A stretch of 64,000 bases of DNA, taken from the NCBI RefSeq assembly GCF_021347895.1, contig NC_067113.1, positions 40,649,474 to 40,713,473 on the forward strand, in the 5' to 3' direction. Below the pieces are notes generated by a model that saw only the letters and a list, made by a program, of their open reading frames with translations, was not told the DNA's origin and searched no databases. This document shows, piece by piece, positions 10,923-23,658 of this stretch (position 1 is the stretch's first letter; the number at the start of each line of letters is the position of its first letter). Both the position numbers and the translations under genes were made by a program. The stretch comes from Acanthochromis polyacanthus. Taxonomy: Eukaryota; Chordata; Actinopteri; Pomacentridae.

Positions 10923-12739
10923 TGTACATTTTTTTAAATAATCTGTGGGATTATGATTTTGCCTTACTGCACACAAACTATTTTTGAATTCTTTCTACAT
11001 TTGGCCATGCCGTTTCCACAGAGATGCTGGACTTTTTACTGCAGTGAAATATGAGCGCACAGCAAGTAAAAAAAGCGAGAGGAAGCAAAGGATACACCCA
11101 GAAACTGGTTGGGGTTCAGAGGGTTAATTTTCTTCCAAATCCTCCACCTGTCCTCGTCAGTCGTACAGATTATGAACGACAAGCACAGTAAGGCTCAGAT
11201 GATGTCTGTCAGCATTAACCTTGTTGTCTCATCACTGAGGAATAAGGCAGTGTCCTTTTTTAAGAGTCTACAGTACGACTTGAAAGGAAAAGTCAAAGCA
11301 GTGGGCAGCAAGGACGAGCACTAAAAGCTTAAGGGACCAGCTTCTCAGGTTATGATGCCATCTTGACAAAGTACCGCGTCATGCCCAAAGTCACTCAGGG
11401 TCACTTCAGAAATAAAGTTAGGAGATGCTCAAGGCATAAGAAAACAGCTTCAGATGCAGAGGTTTACTGTGGTCCACGGCTAATGCTGCTGCACTCTGGC
11501 CTCATTTCATGTTTCTCTTTCTTCTGACTGAAGGTTTTTCTGTGTTTTGACTCAAAGCTCCTTTCCCCGGGAGGTCCACACTGTTTGTCGGAGGAGGGTT
11601 GTTTTAAGCCGCAGCTCTGCAGTCCTTCAGCCTCCGGCCTTTCTTCACACAACCCCTCCATTAGTGGGTCAGCTGAATGCTGCTGGAGACACAGGCAAAA
11701 ATCGAGCTCTACAGCTGCACACTGGCTGAGGCCATTATAAATGGACAAAAGCCGGCAGAGGGAGGGAGGGGGGAGTGTGGGAAAGATAGAAAGAGCAAAA
11801 TGCTGCAAAATGCAGCCAATAATTAAGGCAGCATTAGTCAACTTGAATGCCAGAGCCAGGCGACACAAAGGAAAAGTTAGGCCCTTTCACTGAATAACAC
11901 AGTGCCAACAGTAAAAAAAGAAATCCTGAAAAGCTCCGTTAAGTCCACAACTACTGCAGGCTTCACATCGCTGTGCCAACATGAAGACCTCTGAAAAGAC
12001 GAGGTCCAGCTGATGAACTCGAGCCAGGAGACAAATCTCATCTGATCCACCATCCTGGATTTAGAAGAGACACACAAGTCAACATGTGTTGCATCTCCAC
12101 GGCAGACATTTCCAACAAGTCTTAATCAACAAAGAAGACACGACGCTCATCACAGCTCCGGCCCTAAACGATGACGTTTCTAACTTTAGCAGCGGCATGC
12201 TCGTCATGACGGTTAAGGCAATTTCTGGTTCTTGTCTCTGTGACAATCTCAAGAGAGGAAATGAGCGACTCTTCTTTTTACCCAGAGGGAGAGGACGGAG
12301 GCGGGGTAATGACCCGATCAGAAAATAAGATGAATAAAATCTATTAGCTCCCATGGAAAAAAAGGCAGCACTTGAAAATGTGATAAAATGTCATATTAAA
12401 CAGACCACTCTGCAAACCCAGCATCCTCCAGTTACTGCTGCCACTAACGCAAAGCTGCACTTCAGCACAAAACACACACAGTTTACAGGGATTATAATGG
12501 CAGCATCAACAGAGTGAGACTAACACTGCACACCTCAGACAAAAAGTCAGAGTCCTAACCACCTGATGATCATGCAGAAGACATGCAAATACAGCAACAG
12601 CATTGCTCGTTTGTGTTATTGTAGAGCCAGTAAGGAATATATAAGATCAGCTATATTTCATTCAAATATCATCTTCTTTGGCTGCTTAACCTACAAAAAG
12701 CTTTCAGTTTCAACCCTCGAATCCCGGAATCCACTAACA

Positions 12740-12995
12740 GGTTTATCTTTAAAATCTGACTTCAGTTCAGTCAGAAAAATCAAATCTAAGCTTAAAATGG
12801 TGAAGTATATAATTTGCTTAAAATTCTCCAACAATTCTGCGCTCCTCAGCAGCTTAAGAAGCCATTAGGGACTCAACTGCAACCAAAATTTGCTTGAGAG
12901 ATATTAAGGAAATTCTCGATTGTACTGCAGGCAGTGTAACACAGAGCAGACAGAAGACAAACAAATTTAAAATACAAGCAGTTAAATATCTAGTG
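12740..12995. repeat. Diverged copy of the 1.2-kb / 10.1-kb repeat family
   Basis: Shares AAATCAAATCTAAGCTTAAAAT, AAAATTCTC, AAGAAGCCATTAGGGACTC, and TGCAGGCAGTGTAACACAGAGCAGACAG with the segments at 1550-2040 and 10210-10440, in the same order. No terminal inverted repeats were recognised. Confidence 0.45.
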
Positions 12996-13523
12996 TAGAG
13001 TTTTTTCTATTACTAGCAACACCTTTTTTAAAACTGGGGAAAATGTTGTGCATCTTGATTTTAGGTTTCAGACTTTACTTTTTCTGTCTTCCTGATTTTG
13101 GCATCATAACTACACAGAAGACATTTTTCAGTTCTTTCAACCATCCAGGCATGGTTGCATGCTTTCCACAGAAGGGCAAGACTTTAAACTACAAAAAAAC
13201 AAATGAACCTACAGTGAGTAAAACTGTCACAGGAGCAGAAGGGGTTTATGTTTGGGGCTTTAGGCTGATGGGCTTGGTAAAATCCTAATACCGTCTTGGC
13301 AACGGTGACTGGGGATGCTCGAGTGTAAACTTCCCCAAACTAACAGACTTGAACCTAAACTGTGACAACACTCAGCGTGGGTTTCCCCACAGCGGGTGAA
13401 CGCTACATGTTGAATGTGCTAGTAATGAGTAGAGCTTTATTTTTTCCAGTTGCAGCTTTCCATATGTCAGAGCAGTTAAATACACACTTTAATCCAAATT
13501 CTACAAAAAGCCATGCATCACTG

Positions 13524-14342
13524 TTAACCCTCCTCTTGTCCTCATTTATGGGCCCCAAAAATATTGCTTCCCTGTCTGAAAAAACATCCAAAAATTCAGC
13601 AAAAAAATCCACAAATTTTTGAAAATTTGCAAAACCTTCAGGATGAAAATTCCAATAATTCCCTAAAAGTTTCCCTTCAAAGTTGTATTTTTTTTTAAAA
13701 ATCTCCCAAATGTGGCAAAAAATTCTTGCAAATATTTTTTAAAAAAAATGAGTAAAAATCTTCCAAAAAATCTTAAAAATATCTAATATGATTACATATA
13801 TATCAGTTTGTGGATGTTTCTTAGGTACACTCACAAAAAAAAAATCAATCAAAGTCCATTGAATATTGTTTCCTTGTCTGAAAAAAAAATCCAAAAATTC
13901 AGCAAAAAAATCCACAAATTTCTGAAAATTTGCAAAACCTTCAGGAAAAAAATTCAAGAATTCCCTTCAAAGTTTTATTTTTAAAAAATCCCCCAAATTT
14001 GGCAAGAAAAATTTTAAAAAAAGAGTAAAAATCTTCAAAAAAAATCCTAAAAACATCTAGTGATTACATATATCACTGAAACTTGTAATATCTTCCTGAA
14101 GAACATTCACAAAAAAAGAAAAAAAAAATCAATAAAAATCCAATGAATTTCGCTGGATTTTGTAGATTTTTTTGGTGAATGTTCTTTTAATATCTCTTTT
14201 TTTCCACCAAAAAATGCTCAAAGATTTCACAAAAATGTTGAAAATGTGGACATCAGAAGTTTCACTGTGAAAATATTTTTTTCCACATTTTCAAACTTTA
14301 AAACGGGTCAATTCTGACCCACAGGACAAGACAAGGGTTTAA
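13524..14342 (+). mobile_element. piggyBac-like MITE with internal duplication
   Basis: TTAACCCTCCTCTTGTCCTC at the left end and GGACAAGACAAGGGTTTAA at the right end, with TTAA at both borders. It is longer than the roughly 550 bp of intact copies because the left block (from TTGCTTCCCTGTCTG to GTGATTACATATATCA) occurs twice, at about 13560-13830 and again at about 13865-14090. Confidence 0.85.
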
Positions 14343-15212
14343 CATGGTTTCTAGCATCCTCCATCTAAACTCAACTGGACATTTTGAATCCATCTCTGAC
14401 ACAAACCCACTTTTAAAGGCCCTTATCCAAATACAAAAACAGCAGGTCTACTCCTCTGTTTCCTTTTTTTCTGATGCAGCTAAATGCTAATCTACTTAGA
14501 ATTAATTATATTAGCCGTGGGCTTCAAGGATTCAAGCACTGTCTCTTTAATTTAATCTGCTTTCTGAAACCATGAGCCAGTTTCAAATCTACACACGAAG
14601 GTCTCTGCTCTCTGCCAGATAACTAGCCACAGGAGAGTGAGCTTATGTTTCCCTGTGTTCACGTGCATTGGAAGGATTCTGTAATTACACCAGCCGGCTC
14701 TGAGTGACAGAGGCTCTCAGTGCTGTGGTGTCCGTTTACTCCTGGCTCAGACCCAAACCAGCGATCCTACTCTGAGGTCATGAACCTGCTCCGTGCGTTC
14801 GTTACTGTATGAACCTCACACGCCGCTTTTCAAGCAACAAACAAGACTTTTTCACCTCATCGGTAAGAGTCATGGATCAATTAGCAGCCTGTAATTTCCC
14901 CTGCTGTTTGTGATCTCAACAGAACGAGATTCTCTGTTTTGGAAATCAACTGACCCACGACGAAAATACGCTTTTCACTTCACAACTTTAAGGTGAACCG
15001 TCTCGATTTTGCTGCACATCCCTACTACGGTGGAGCTTTGTTTGCTAGCGTTTCTTTTTGTAAGACTTTAAAAAGAGGGATTTTAGGCGTTTCCGACGGC
15101 AGATAGTGGCAATTATTTTATAAACTCAAATCATATCAGCAATTTTAAAAAAAGAACAGGTGACAAATTATCGTATTTTTGCTCCATTTTTCTTGTATTA
15201 TATGGACATTAT

Positions 15213-15360
15213 TCATCCCACATGTCCCAGCTTGTTAGGAGGCTGGGGTCAGAGCACAGAGCAGATGGGGTTAAAGGCCTTGCTCAAGGGCCATGCAGCT
15301 CGGCGTGCTGGGACTTGAACTCCCGACCTTCTGACCAGTAGCTTCAAGCCTCAGCTGCTG
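15213..15360 (-). mobile_element. Degenerate tRNA-derived SINE-like fragment
   Basis: Plus-strand GGTTAAAGGCCTTGCTCAAGG followed by GGGACTTGAACTCCCGACCTT is the minus-strand form of a fish SINE head. The reverse complement AGTTCAAGTCCC resembles a B box. It is short, with no intact tRNA fold. Confidence 0.45.
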
Positions 15361-16112
15361 AGTGTTAGTTTTTGTTGTAAATCCCACAATGCAACGGTCT
15401 GCCTAAATTCCTCCGGTCTGACACCACGCCTGTTGGTGGTTCTGCAAAAACATGACTCATCCCTCAAGTCTCCAAAACCTCTTAGTGTTTATTATGAAAA
15501 GGGGAAGCGAACGAGTGATTCGAGATGCAGCCTTGGATTGGTTTGATTTTCACCCGGCATGAACTTGGAAGTACAGTTTGGCTATCCAGTTCTGTGAGCT
15601 GACATTAAATACCCACAGAGGCTCAGCTGCAGAGGTGCTTGATGATCCATCTGAGACAAGCACTATCGCGAAGGCTGAGAAAAGGCCCCCCCCTCGCTTT
15701 CAGCAGCCGGTCCAGCTAACACGTGTAGACGTGCAGCGACGACGGGGAAAGGCCTGAACTGGTGCAGCGGTTTCAACAACCTTATCGCAGAAACGGACAA
15801 GTGCAGAGGCCACAGCTGCCCCGTCACTTATCCAGCAGGCTCATGTTCTTAGAGGCGCAGAGCAGGACATCACTGGAGCTCAGAGGGTTCATCTGGGCTG
15901 CCTGGATGACAACACGGCATCACATAACAAACCTATGCAGTGTAATATAGTGTAATATCCAAGATGATGATATTCAAATAAGCTCTTGAGTAAAAATTTT
16001 GGCTAAAACTGGTCCATCATCAGACAACATGTCTCCCAGTGAGGTTTTATTCTGTGTGCAGTTGCTGATTTAGATTTGACAAATATAAAAAAAAATATAA
16101 ATAAAAATATAA

Positions 16113-16120
<8 letters not shown>

Positions 16121-16174
<54 letters not shown>
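16121..16174. repeat. (TA)n microsatellite
   Basis: About 54 bp of nearly pure TA, flanked by a longer A/T-only stretch from about 16083. It is a likely site of length polymorphism and DNA unwinding. Confidence 0.9.
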
Positions 16175-16179
<5 letters not shown>

Positions 16180-16340
16180 AAAACAAAATGTAAAAAGACT
16201 TCTTATGTTTCTGATTATATATTGGACACCAAAATTTGCTGCAGATAGGGGTGCCTGGGTAGCTCTATAGGTTACTGGGGCTGTAGTGTCCATGCAGCGG
16301 TCACGGGTTCAATTCCCGCCCATTGCCCTTTGCTGCAGGT

Positions 16341-16739
16341 TAGGGCTGGGCGATGAATCGAATTAATTAGATTAATTTGCGTTTTTAAAGCCTGACGATT
16401 TGAAAATTTGCCAAATCGTAAAATCGAGGCGAGCTTAAATATATAACAATACAGATTCTTCTTCTGCCTTTAGGCTTTGACAAGACTGACACAGAGCAAA
16501 CTACAGTCATGTGCAAGGTTTGCAAAAGTACTGTGAAAACGAAGAGTAGCAGCACAACTAACCTCTTTCAGCACCTCCGGCAGAGGCATCCTAAAGAATG
16601 GGAAGAGTGCTGGCAGCTACGGGAGTGCGGCATGGCTAGCACTAGCCATAGCAAACAGACCGCAAAGAAACAATCGTCCAAGATGACTTAAAAAGAAAAA
16701 AAAAGAGATTTTATTTTTTGGCCATATCGCCCAGCCCTA
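16341..16739 (+). mobile_element. Non-autonomous hAT element carrying a BED-finger exon
   Basis: Perfect 14-bp terminal inverted repeats (TAGGGCTGGGCGAT ... ATCGCCCAGCCCTA) are flanked by a perfect 8-bp target-site duplication, CTGCAGGT (16333-16340 and 16740-16747). The 8-bp duplication and the terminus type identify the hAT superfamily. At 399 bp it lacks the hAT catalytic (RNase H-like) and dimerisation domains and keeps only the N-terminal BED zinc-finger sequence. The exact duplication suggests a fairly recent insertion into the SINE. Confidence 0.92.
16473..16691 (+). pseudogene. BED zinc-finger fragment of a hAT transposase (ZBED-like)
   Basis: An open frame runs through GFDKTDTEQTTV, then MCKVCKSTVKTKSSSTTNLF and QHLRQRHPKEW before a stop at 16689-16691. 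The pattern CxxC, then about 20 residues, then HxxxxH is the BED-type zinc finger used by hAT transposases and ZBED proteins to bind DNA. Everything downstream of the finger is missing, so the product could bind DNA but not catalyse transposition. An in-frame ATG at 16509 precedes the two cysteines. I infer it is a remnant and see no sign it is a host gene. Confidence 0.85.
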
Positions 16740-16839
16740 CTGCAGGTCATTTCCCTATTCTTCTTGCCACTTTCCTGTCTTCCTCTCACTATGACTGTCA
16801 AATAAAGCTGCAAAAAGGCCAAAAAAATAAACGCATATA

Positions 16840-19800
16840 TAAAAAAATTGCTACAGATGACTTAACATTATTCAAAAATAATTACTCATCTCAAAATGAT
16901 TGGGGCGATTTTGTAGCTGACAGCATCTGTAAAGAAGATTAATAATAATAACAAAAGTTTTTCTCAGATGGTGACACACTGGAAAAGACATCCAAAACAG
17001 TGCTTTTTTTTCTTTGGAAGGCATTCAAATTCTGGCTTTGAATCCCTTCCACAGAACTTTGCAGTGCCAATTTAAATGGTGGAAATAATTTGCCGTGTTG
17101 CCTCACTTGGTGTCAAAAATTGCAAGAAGCCGGCAACAGAGTGACTGTTTTTGGTCAGCGTCGTCCTTTCTGTTGGCTAAATATTTCCATGCAACTGATT
17201 TTCCATTTGTTTTTGTAACTAAATCTTTCCGTTTAGCGCTTCTCTCCTGTTCCTCATTCATTTTGCTGTGCACATTTAACATCTGCACGTAAGCAAACGC
17301 AGTTTAAGAGAAGCCTTGAATCAGAGTAAACAATGTCCTGTCAATTCTTCTCTTGTAGATTGACTATAAAAAGGCAATTTTCTTTTGGTATAAAACAACA
17401 ACAACAAAAAAAACTTGTACAACTATCGCACTTCCTTCGATGCGACTTCTGCATACGAGTACACTGCAATATCTATAGAATTTGATTGAATTTTGTTAAG
17501 TGAATAAAACCCACTGCCTACAGATATCCTAATGTGGACATTTATATTATGCATGAGTGTAAAAGTGAACCTTCGACAGCATGCGATGGTTTGATCGCAT
17601 CTTGTATTTAATGACTCGTCCACCACACAGCTCACTCGCATGGAAACCAATATCTGTGACCAAGTGATTAAATCAAGTATCCGGTGTAAAGATGGATTAC
17701 AACGGACACACAACGCTAAGAGTTGCTCTGTTGATGCCAGTCAGGTTTCTAATTAATTACAAGGGAGCTCTGGCGTATGTTGATGAGCCGTTTGAGTATC
17801 TCATCTGTCCATCTATTCTCCCATCCAATCCGCCCACCCATCCATCCAATATGCAGATTAAAGTCGAGGTGAACAGCACCTAAAACTGCTGGTTTTGCAC
17901 ACGACAGGCATAAACATCCGCAGATTATTTCAGATTTATGCTGCTAGTGGACAGATTAGGTTACAGGAATGCAAACGTAATCTTTTTATCTTTGAACGTG
18001 GCACAAGGGAACACCGGTGGGATTGTATCTGAAGGGTAAAGACGAACTTCTCTCTAGATGAGATGAGCAACCTATAAAAAATAGTTATTATAACAACAAT
18101 TGCTTGATGCCAGTTTCTGTGAATGGAAAGCAAACCTATCTGGGCCAGAAGAACAGGACTGTTGTTGTTGTTGATGATGCTCGTGTGTGCATTTGAGTGT
18201 TTCAGGGAAAAGAGGATGCACTCAGCTTTAGATGTCTGCTGGGTATAAGACTACGCGGACAGATTAAAAGTAATGCTGTGCTCTTCCTTGGACTGGAGCG
18301 AGTATGTGGTCTCGGAGGGGCCACTTAGAGCCGAACCTCGCTGCCAGAAAAACGGATGTGGTGCAGAACTGATGGGAAAAGGTGACTGCGGTGCACTTTA
18401 GATTCTCATTTTGGTAAATGTGGCATCTCTCCAAGTTTCAAGATACTGGAAAATGTTTGGATAGGCGATACCATTACCACAGTTTAACCACGGTGGTAAA
18501 GCAACAAGGAGTCGAACACATCGGTTTATACTGTTCGTCAAAACGACAATCTAAACCTCTAAAACAAGACCCCCAGAAAGCAACCACAACAAGACCTATC
18601 AATGCCGTCAAGCTTTGGACGATATCAAAGTTCAGAATAGCACTATCTTGTCAACTTTGTCCATCTCTTGGACTTGGGAAAGGCCAGTTCATGGTTTCCA
18701 CATGCCCATGCGGTCATCGATGTGTACTTTCTACATGGACAGTGGATGAGGTTCGATTCATACAACAGTTAAACGTGCTGCAGATGGTCTGACGTTTGCT
18801 TTTTTTACAGGATACAGCAGATGGGCACATGTTTTGTCTCGCCATTTCAATTTGATATTTGGTGTGCTTACAATAGCGGACACAGCACGGGATAACTGGA
18901 GAACGTAGAACTTCCCATTGTGTTTGGGCATGTAGCAACAAATTAACACATGTTCCAGAAGTAATTACAATAAAATGACATATTTAAAAGGCGTGGGCAA
19001 CGGAGAATCTCATCACAGAGTCTCCCCTTTAAAACAAGGGTTCCTAGTGAGTATCATTTGTTTTCCTGGCACTTTCACAGTCACTTTCAGTGATCAACTT
19101 TCTAGTCTACATGTGGACATCCACAGAGGGCACCGTGTGCTATGAAGACTTGAGCAGATGATGAAATCAACGTAAGGTGGACCCTTGCAGACAAACTTAA
19201 AACAGGCTTTAAATTGCTCTTAAAAACCATCATTACAATCAGGGGTCTTTCTATTTATTTAACCTTTTCTCTCACGTCTGCCTGAAATCAAGAGCCCCTC
19301 AACCAATTTTGAATAGCAAGTCTGCATCTGTTATTACCAGAAGTGAATTTTATACGAGGAGAGCGGCCACAATAACAAGGCCAGATCTGGGCTTATAGTT
19401 AATTTGGAATTACACTTAAAAAAAAAAGAAAGAAAGAAAATCCTCACCACTGGAACCAGCAACTATTCTGTTTTTGCTTGACGAATGTCTAAAACAGTAC
19501 ATCGATCAAAACAGTAGCACTAATTGATTGAAGTGTTTCACTACATCAAACTAAAAGCAAAAGTAATGGCTTTGACAAGCTCAGTAAACTCATGGGCAGA
19601 ATAAAAGGCCACACGGTCAATACCGGCTGCTAGAGGGATTTAATAAACACCAGAAAAACTGGGCTTTTACTTTCTTTGATCTGAGTCCTTACCATGACAG
19701 ACTGCTTCCCTTCGATGCAGTCCAGGGAGTGGCCGTTTTTATCAGCTCATCACTCAGCCACTACCGCAACGCATTGTTCTGCCTGAGTGGAGGAAGCCTC

Positions 19801-21988
19801 AACAATAAGCTCCTCATTTTTGTTTGACGAATCACAGCGAAGGAGAGGAAACACGCTGCTGGACGATGACGTTCAAGTCTCAGGGACAGAAAAGAACCAA
19901 CTGTAAGAGGAGTAAAGTTTTGGCTGCCAGCCGCGCCGTCCTTGCACAGGAGGCTGGGCGTTCTTCCAAAGAGTCCCAAACACAACAGCTGGGTCGTGCC
20001 ACCCTGACACTGATGGACGAACATCACTCCAAACTAGCGCTACAGGATAAATCTGTTTACTCTCGCAAGAAGACAAAAGCATGCATTGTGATTTAAGGTG
20101 TACTGTAGGGAGTTAGTGGAACAACTTAAAAGAACTAAAGGACATGATCCCGTGTTAGTTCAGCATTCTTAGCTTCATCTGATGGAAAAACTTGCTCATC
20201 TTTTGAGGTTAACGATAAAACACTGAACAGTTTAACTGCTTGGGCTTAAAATGAGGAAGTTTGTGTTCAGGGGAAGGACTTGTTGATGCTACATTTAACA
20301 GGCATCTGTAAAAGACACTTTAATGCCAGAAGGTTATATACTGCATAAAGTCAAGGTGCTTATTTGTGATCTGTTGTTATCTATAGAGTTACGTTGTGAA
20401 TCCAGATAACCGATCCAGTCAACTTTTTTCCTCGTGTTGCTCACTTCCAAGGAAACTCACTTTTTTTGGGGGGGGGAAGTGCCAATTAACTAGACAGGAA
20501 ATGGCAAGTCAATAATTATTCACAATAACTGTCTTATTTAAGCTTAAAAAAATAAAACACCCTGGGAACTGTAATGGAATGCTGACCATTTTAAAGACAA
20601 AATCATTAAAAAATAATTCAGGAAAAGCTCGCCGATTCTCAGTAACGAAAATAATTGTTAGTTGAAGCCACAGCAGCAATCAAAGTCAAATGTATTTGTG
20701 CATCCATCCATATCTGAGCAACATACAATAAAAAAAAAAACAAGACCCAGCTCACTTAAAACCAGGCTGATGCAGACAGAAATGTAAGAGAATAACAGTT
20801 AATTAATCTATTAGATGTTTCGTTCATAAAATGTCAGAACAGAATTACAAAGAAAACACAACCACAGTTTAGCAGCATGTTTTTGGTAAAGCCTAAAAAC
20901 CTGAAAAAATTTAAAACGTTAACCAGGAAATTGCCCATTTTCTGTGTACCGACTGAACGACATAATTTCCAGAGAAGCATTTGCTGTTAGCAAACCTTCT
21001 TCAGAAACACTCAACAGGGGTCAAAAAGCCTCTAAGGGACGTTTCTAAATGCTCCTGAAAACAGCAAATATGGATCGAACACTTTCATTTTCCAAGCATC
21101 AGTCCATCTCCTGGTTTAATGCTGTGCAAGTAGACATGTAGAAACGCTACTCTCCTCCTTAAACAGCTTCTCCCCTAAACGATATTTCCGCTGGTTTAGA
21201 GATTAGAACAATCCCTTATTGTGTTTACTGCCCAACCTACTATCCTGTTAAAGTTTCCTCTCAGCAATAAGGTGCTTTGAAATATAATCTGGCCCACCAT
21301 TCAGTAGAGAGAATCTGGAGCGTTGGAATAAAAAATGTGATCAACTGTTCTGAGCTTTTGTGTTTGCTGAAATGTGTCTAGAACACACAGATCAAGATAA
21401 AACATTCAACCTATTGCACAACACATTCAGGTAGGCATTTTTCTGTCTCATTTTCTGAATTGTTGCAGTCTTATCCCAGTCTGATCTTGCTTCTTCTTCT
21501 TCTTCTTGCTCAGTTACTCAACAGTTGAGTCACTTCTTAAACAGTCACTGCTCATATATTAAGGTTTGTTTAGACAAGCTCGAACACAAATTACAGCCCC
21601 GAGGTCTTAGCGCGGATTTATCTGTGCAGCGAGTCGCGTTCACTCACTTCACCTGCAGTGTCAGGTTTCTGCAGACACAACCACGCCCGCGACAACGGAC
21701 GTATGCGACTGAGAAAGTAACACTGCAACATTTGCACACGCGTGACAAAACTCACTTTGGAGAAATTCTTGAGGCTGACGCAATCAGCGAACAGAAGAAT
21801 TTTGATCAGCAGATAAGGTCAGTCATGCAAACTAGGTCTGAAGTTAGTTTTTTTTCTTCTCAGAAACATTTTAGACTCGACATTTAAAAACATTTTACAG
21901 AATGAGGCTCTGCTTTTGTTCACTGTCTGTTCTGATTTTGTTTCAGAAGCTCTACATGTTATTAAAATTTAATTTCAATCACTATAGG
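16840..21988. other. Non-coding stretch, nothing recognised
   Basis: About 5 kb without recognised exon, RNA gene or transposon on either strand. Short simple repeats occur, for example CCATCCAATCC near 17820 and CTT triplets near 21490. Open frames of up to 124 codons have no recognisable domain or splice context. Confidence 0.5.
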
Positions 21989-21996
21989 CTCTAGAG

Positions 21997-23119
21997 CAGG
22001 GCTGTCAAACTCTTTTTAGTTCAAGGGCTACATTCATTTGATTTCCAGTGAACCGCATCAGTAAAATCGCAGCATAATAGCCTATAAATAACCATAACTC
22101 CAAATTTTTCCTTTGTTTTAGTGCAATAAATTACATTCTGAAATTGTTCACATTAAAGGAATCATCTTTTAACAAAACATCATGAACAACCTGAAATTTC
22201 TTAAGAAGAATAAGTTCTATTTCAGCAACATTATGCCTCAGTTTATGACTGACACATTAGATCTACAAGGGAACAAAACATTTAGCCACAGGTATCTGGA
22301 ACTGTAAAACAGAATTTTATTTTATGATCAAAATGACAACAGTCAGGCAAAAAACAACAAAAAAAATTCAACAAAAGCACGACAAAATATTTTGAAAATT
22401 AGATACAAAATGACAAAAATGAAACACAAAAACAAAAAATGAGACAAACACGAAACAAAACAAAAAAACAAAAATTAGATAAAAAAGTTACAAAGCGACA
22501 TAAAAAAGGACAAATGACAAAAGCAAGACAAAAAATTGCACCAAAAAATGATAAAACCTGAAACAAAAAAATAGACTAACAAAAACAAAACAAAAAAACA
22601 CGAAAATTAGACGCAAAATGACAAAAATGAAACACAAAAACAAAAAATGAGACAAACACGAAACAAAACAAAAAAACAAAAATTAGATAAAAAAGTTACA
22701 AAGCGACATAAAAAAGGACAAATGACAAAAGCAAGACAAAAAATTGCACCAAAAAATGATAAAACCTGAAACAAAAAAATAGACTAACAAAAACAAAACA
22801 AAAAAAACACGAAATGACAAAAACGATCCAAAACATAGAATTCAACAAAACACAAAATGACAAAAATAAGACAAAAAACACAAGCAAAAAGGAAACGGAC
22901 AAAAACAAGACAAAATAATAAAATGACAAACAAACAAAACAAAAGCACAACGATCAATCTAGTATTTCACTTTATGATCAAAACAACTTGTCACGGTCTA
23001 AAAATGTTTTAAAAATATATAGTTTTACTAATGTACAATCTGCAGTTAATATCTTCTCTGTAATATTTTACACTTTGAGGGCCGGTTTTGGCCCGCGGGC
23101 CTCATGTTGGACACCCCTG
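21997..23119 (-). mobile_element. hAT-like MITE (CAGGGGTGTCAAAC family), longest copy
   Basis: Begins CAGGGCTGTCAAACTC and ends GTTGGACACCCCTG (reverse complement CAGGGGTGTCCAAC). The flanking 8-mers CTCTAGAG (left) and GTTTAGAC (right) match the nTnTAGAn preference of hAT insertions, although they are no longer identical. The interior is the family's ordered unique blocks plus a long ACAAAA/GACAAAA-rich stretch that includes a recent tandem duplication. No transposase. Confidence 0.8.
22405..22820. repeat. 208-bp tandem duplication in the ACAAAA-rich core
   Basis: The block beginning AAATGACAAAAATGAAACAC near 22408 repeats near 22616 with almost no differences, a period of 208 bp. Each copy contains TTGCACCAAAAAATGATAAA and AAGTTACAAAGCGACATAAA. 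The near-identity indicates a recent duplication. Confidence 0.85.
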
Positions 23120-23658
23120 GTTTAGACAGCGTTCTTGTACGAAGTAGATGTGGGACAAAGTATCGACTCTAAACAGATTCCTCGAAAGCAAATCCAGAAT
23201 TCCTGCTTGTTTTGCCTTTTAGGGGTCTTTTTTCATTCTATCTTGCAGATGTTTTGGTGTTTTGTAAATAGCTGTCCTGCGCTGTATCGCAGAATCATTG
23301 TCCTGTGATCTGAATATCATCGCAGGCAGCGCATCGTGATGGTGCCCTTTAATTCCTCCCCTTAGTATGGTAACAGTTTTGGCTTCCTTTTTCCAACAAA
23401 AAATGGGTTAATAAAAAAAAGAAAACATGTATTGTTGTGAAATCTAAAATGGTTTGGACACTACTTGAGGAGAAATTCAGACTATATCCAGGCTTCTTTA
23501 GGATTCTGATCAGGATTTTCATACAAACCCAAGCTGCTGTTTTCCACAGTGCTTCACAGAAATTGATACATGAATGCGTTGTAAAGGTCTAAACCTGCAG
23601 CGCCGCTACTGTGATCCTTTTCCAAATTGAAGGCTCAAGCAGATGTTGTAAACAGGTG

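Larger units (their letters stand above)
16247..16832 (+). mobile_element. tRNA-derived SINE interrupted by a mini-hAT
   Basis: Left part 16247-16340 has an A box (TGGGTAGCTCTATAGG) and a B box (GGGTTCAATTCCCGCC) followed by TTTGCTGCAGGT. Right part 16740-16832 resumes CTGCAGGTCATTTCCCTATT, continues through TTTCCTGTCTTCC and ends with AATAAAGCTGCAAAAAGGCC and an A-rich tail. Removing 16341-16747 (the insertion plus one target duplicate) rejoins the SINE cleanly. Confidence 0.85.

Noticed and set aside
14990..15050. TTTTGCTGCACATCCCTACTAC as a possible hAT terminus
   Set aside because: Only one weak end was found, with no partner or target duplication.
16247..16330. Possible tRNA gene
   Set aside because: It has A- and B-box motifs but the acceptor and anticodon stems do not pair, and the sequence continues into a SINE tail.
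22488..22950. Phe/Leu/Val-rich frames looking like membrane proteins (also 47002-47419)
   Set aside because: Translations of ACAAAA-rich repeat DNA on the opposite strand. The repeated peptide simply reflects the 208-bp tandem duplication.
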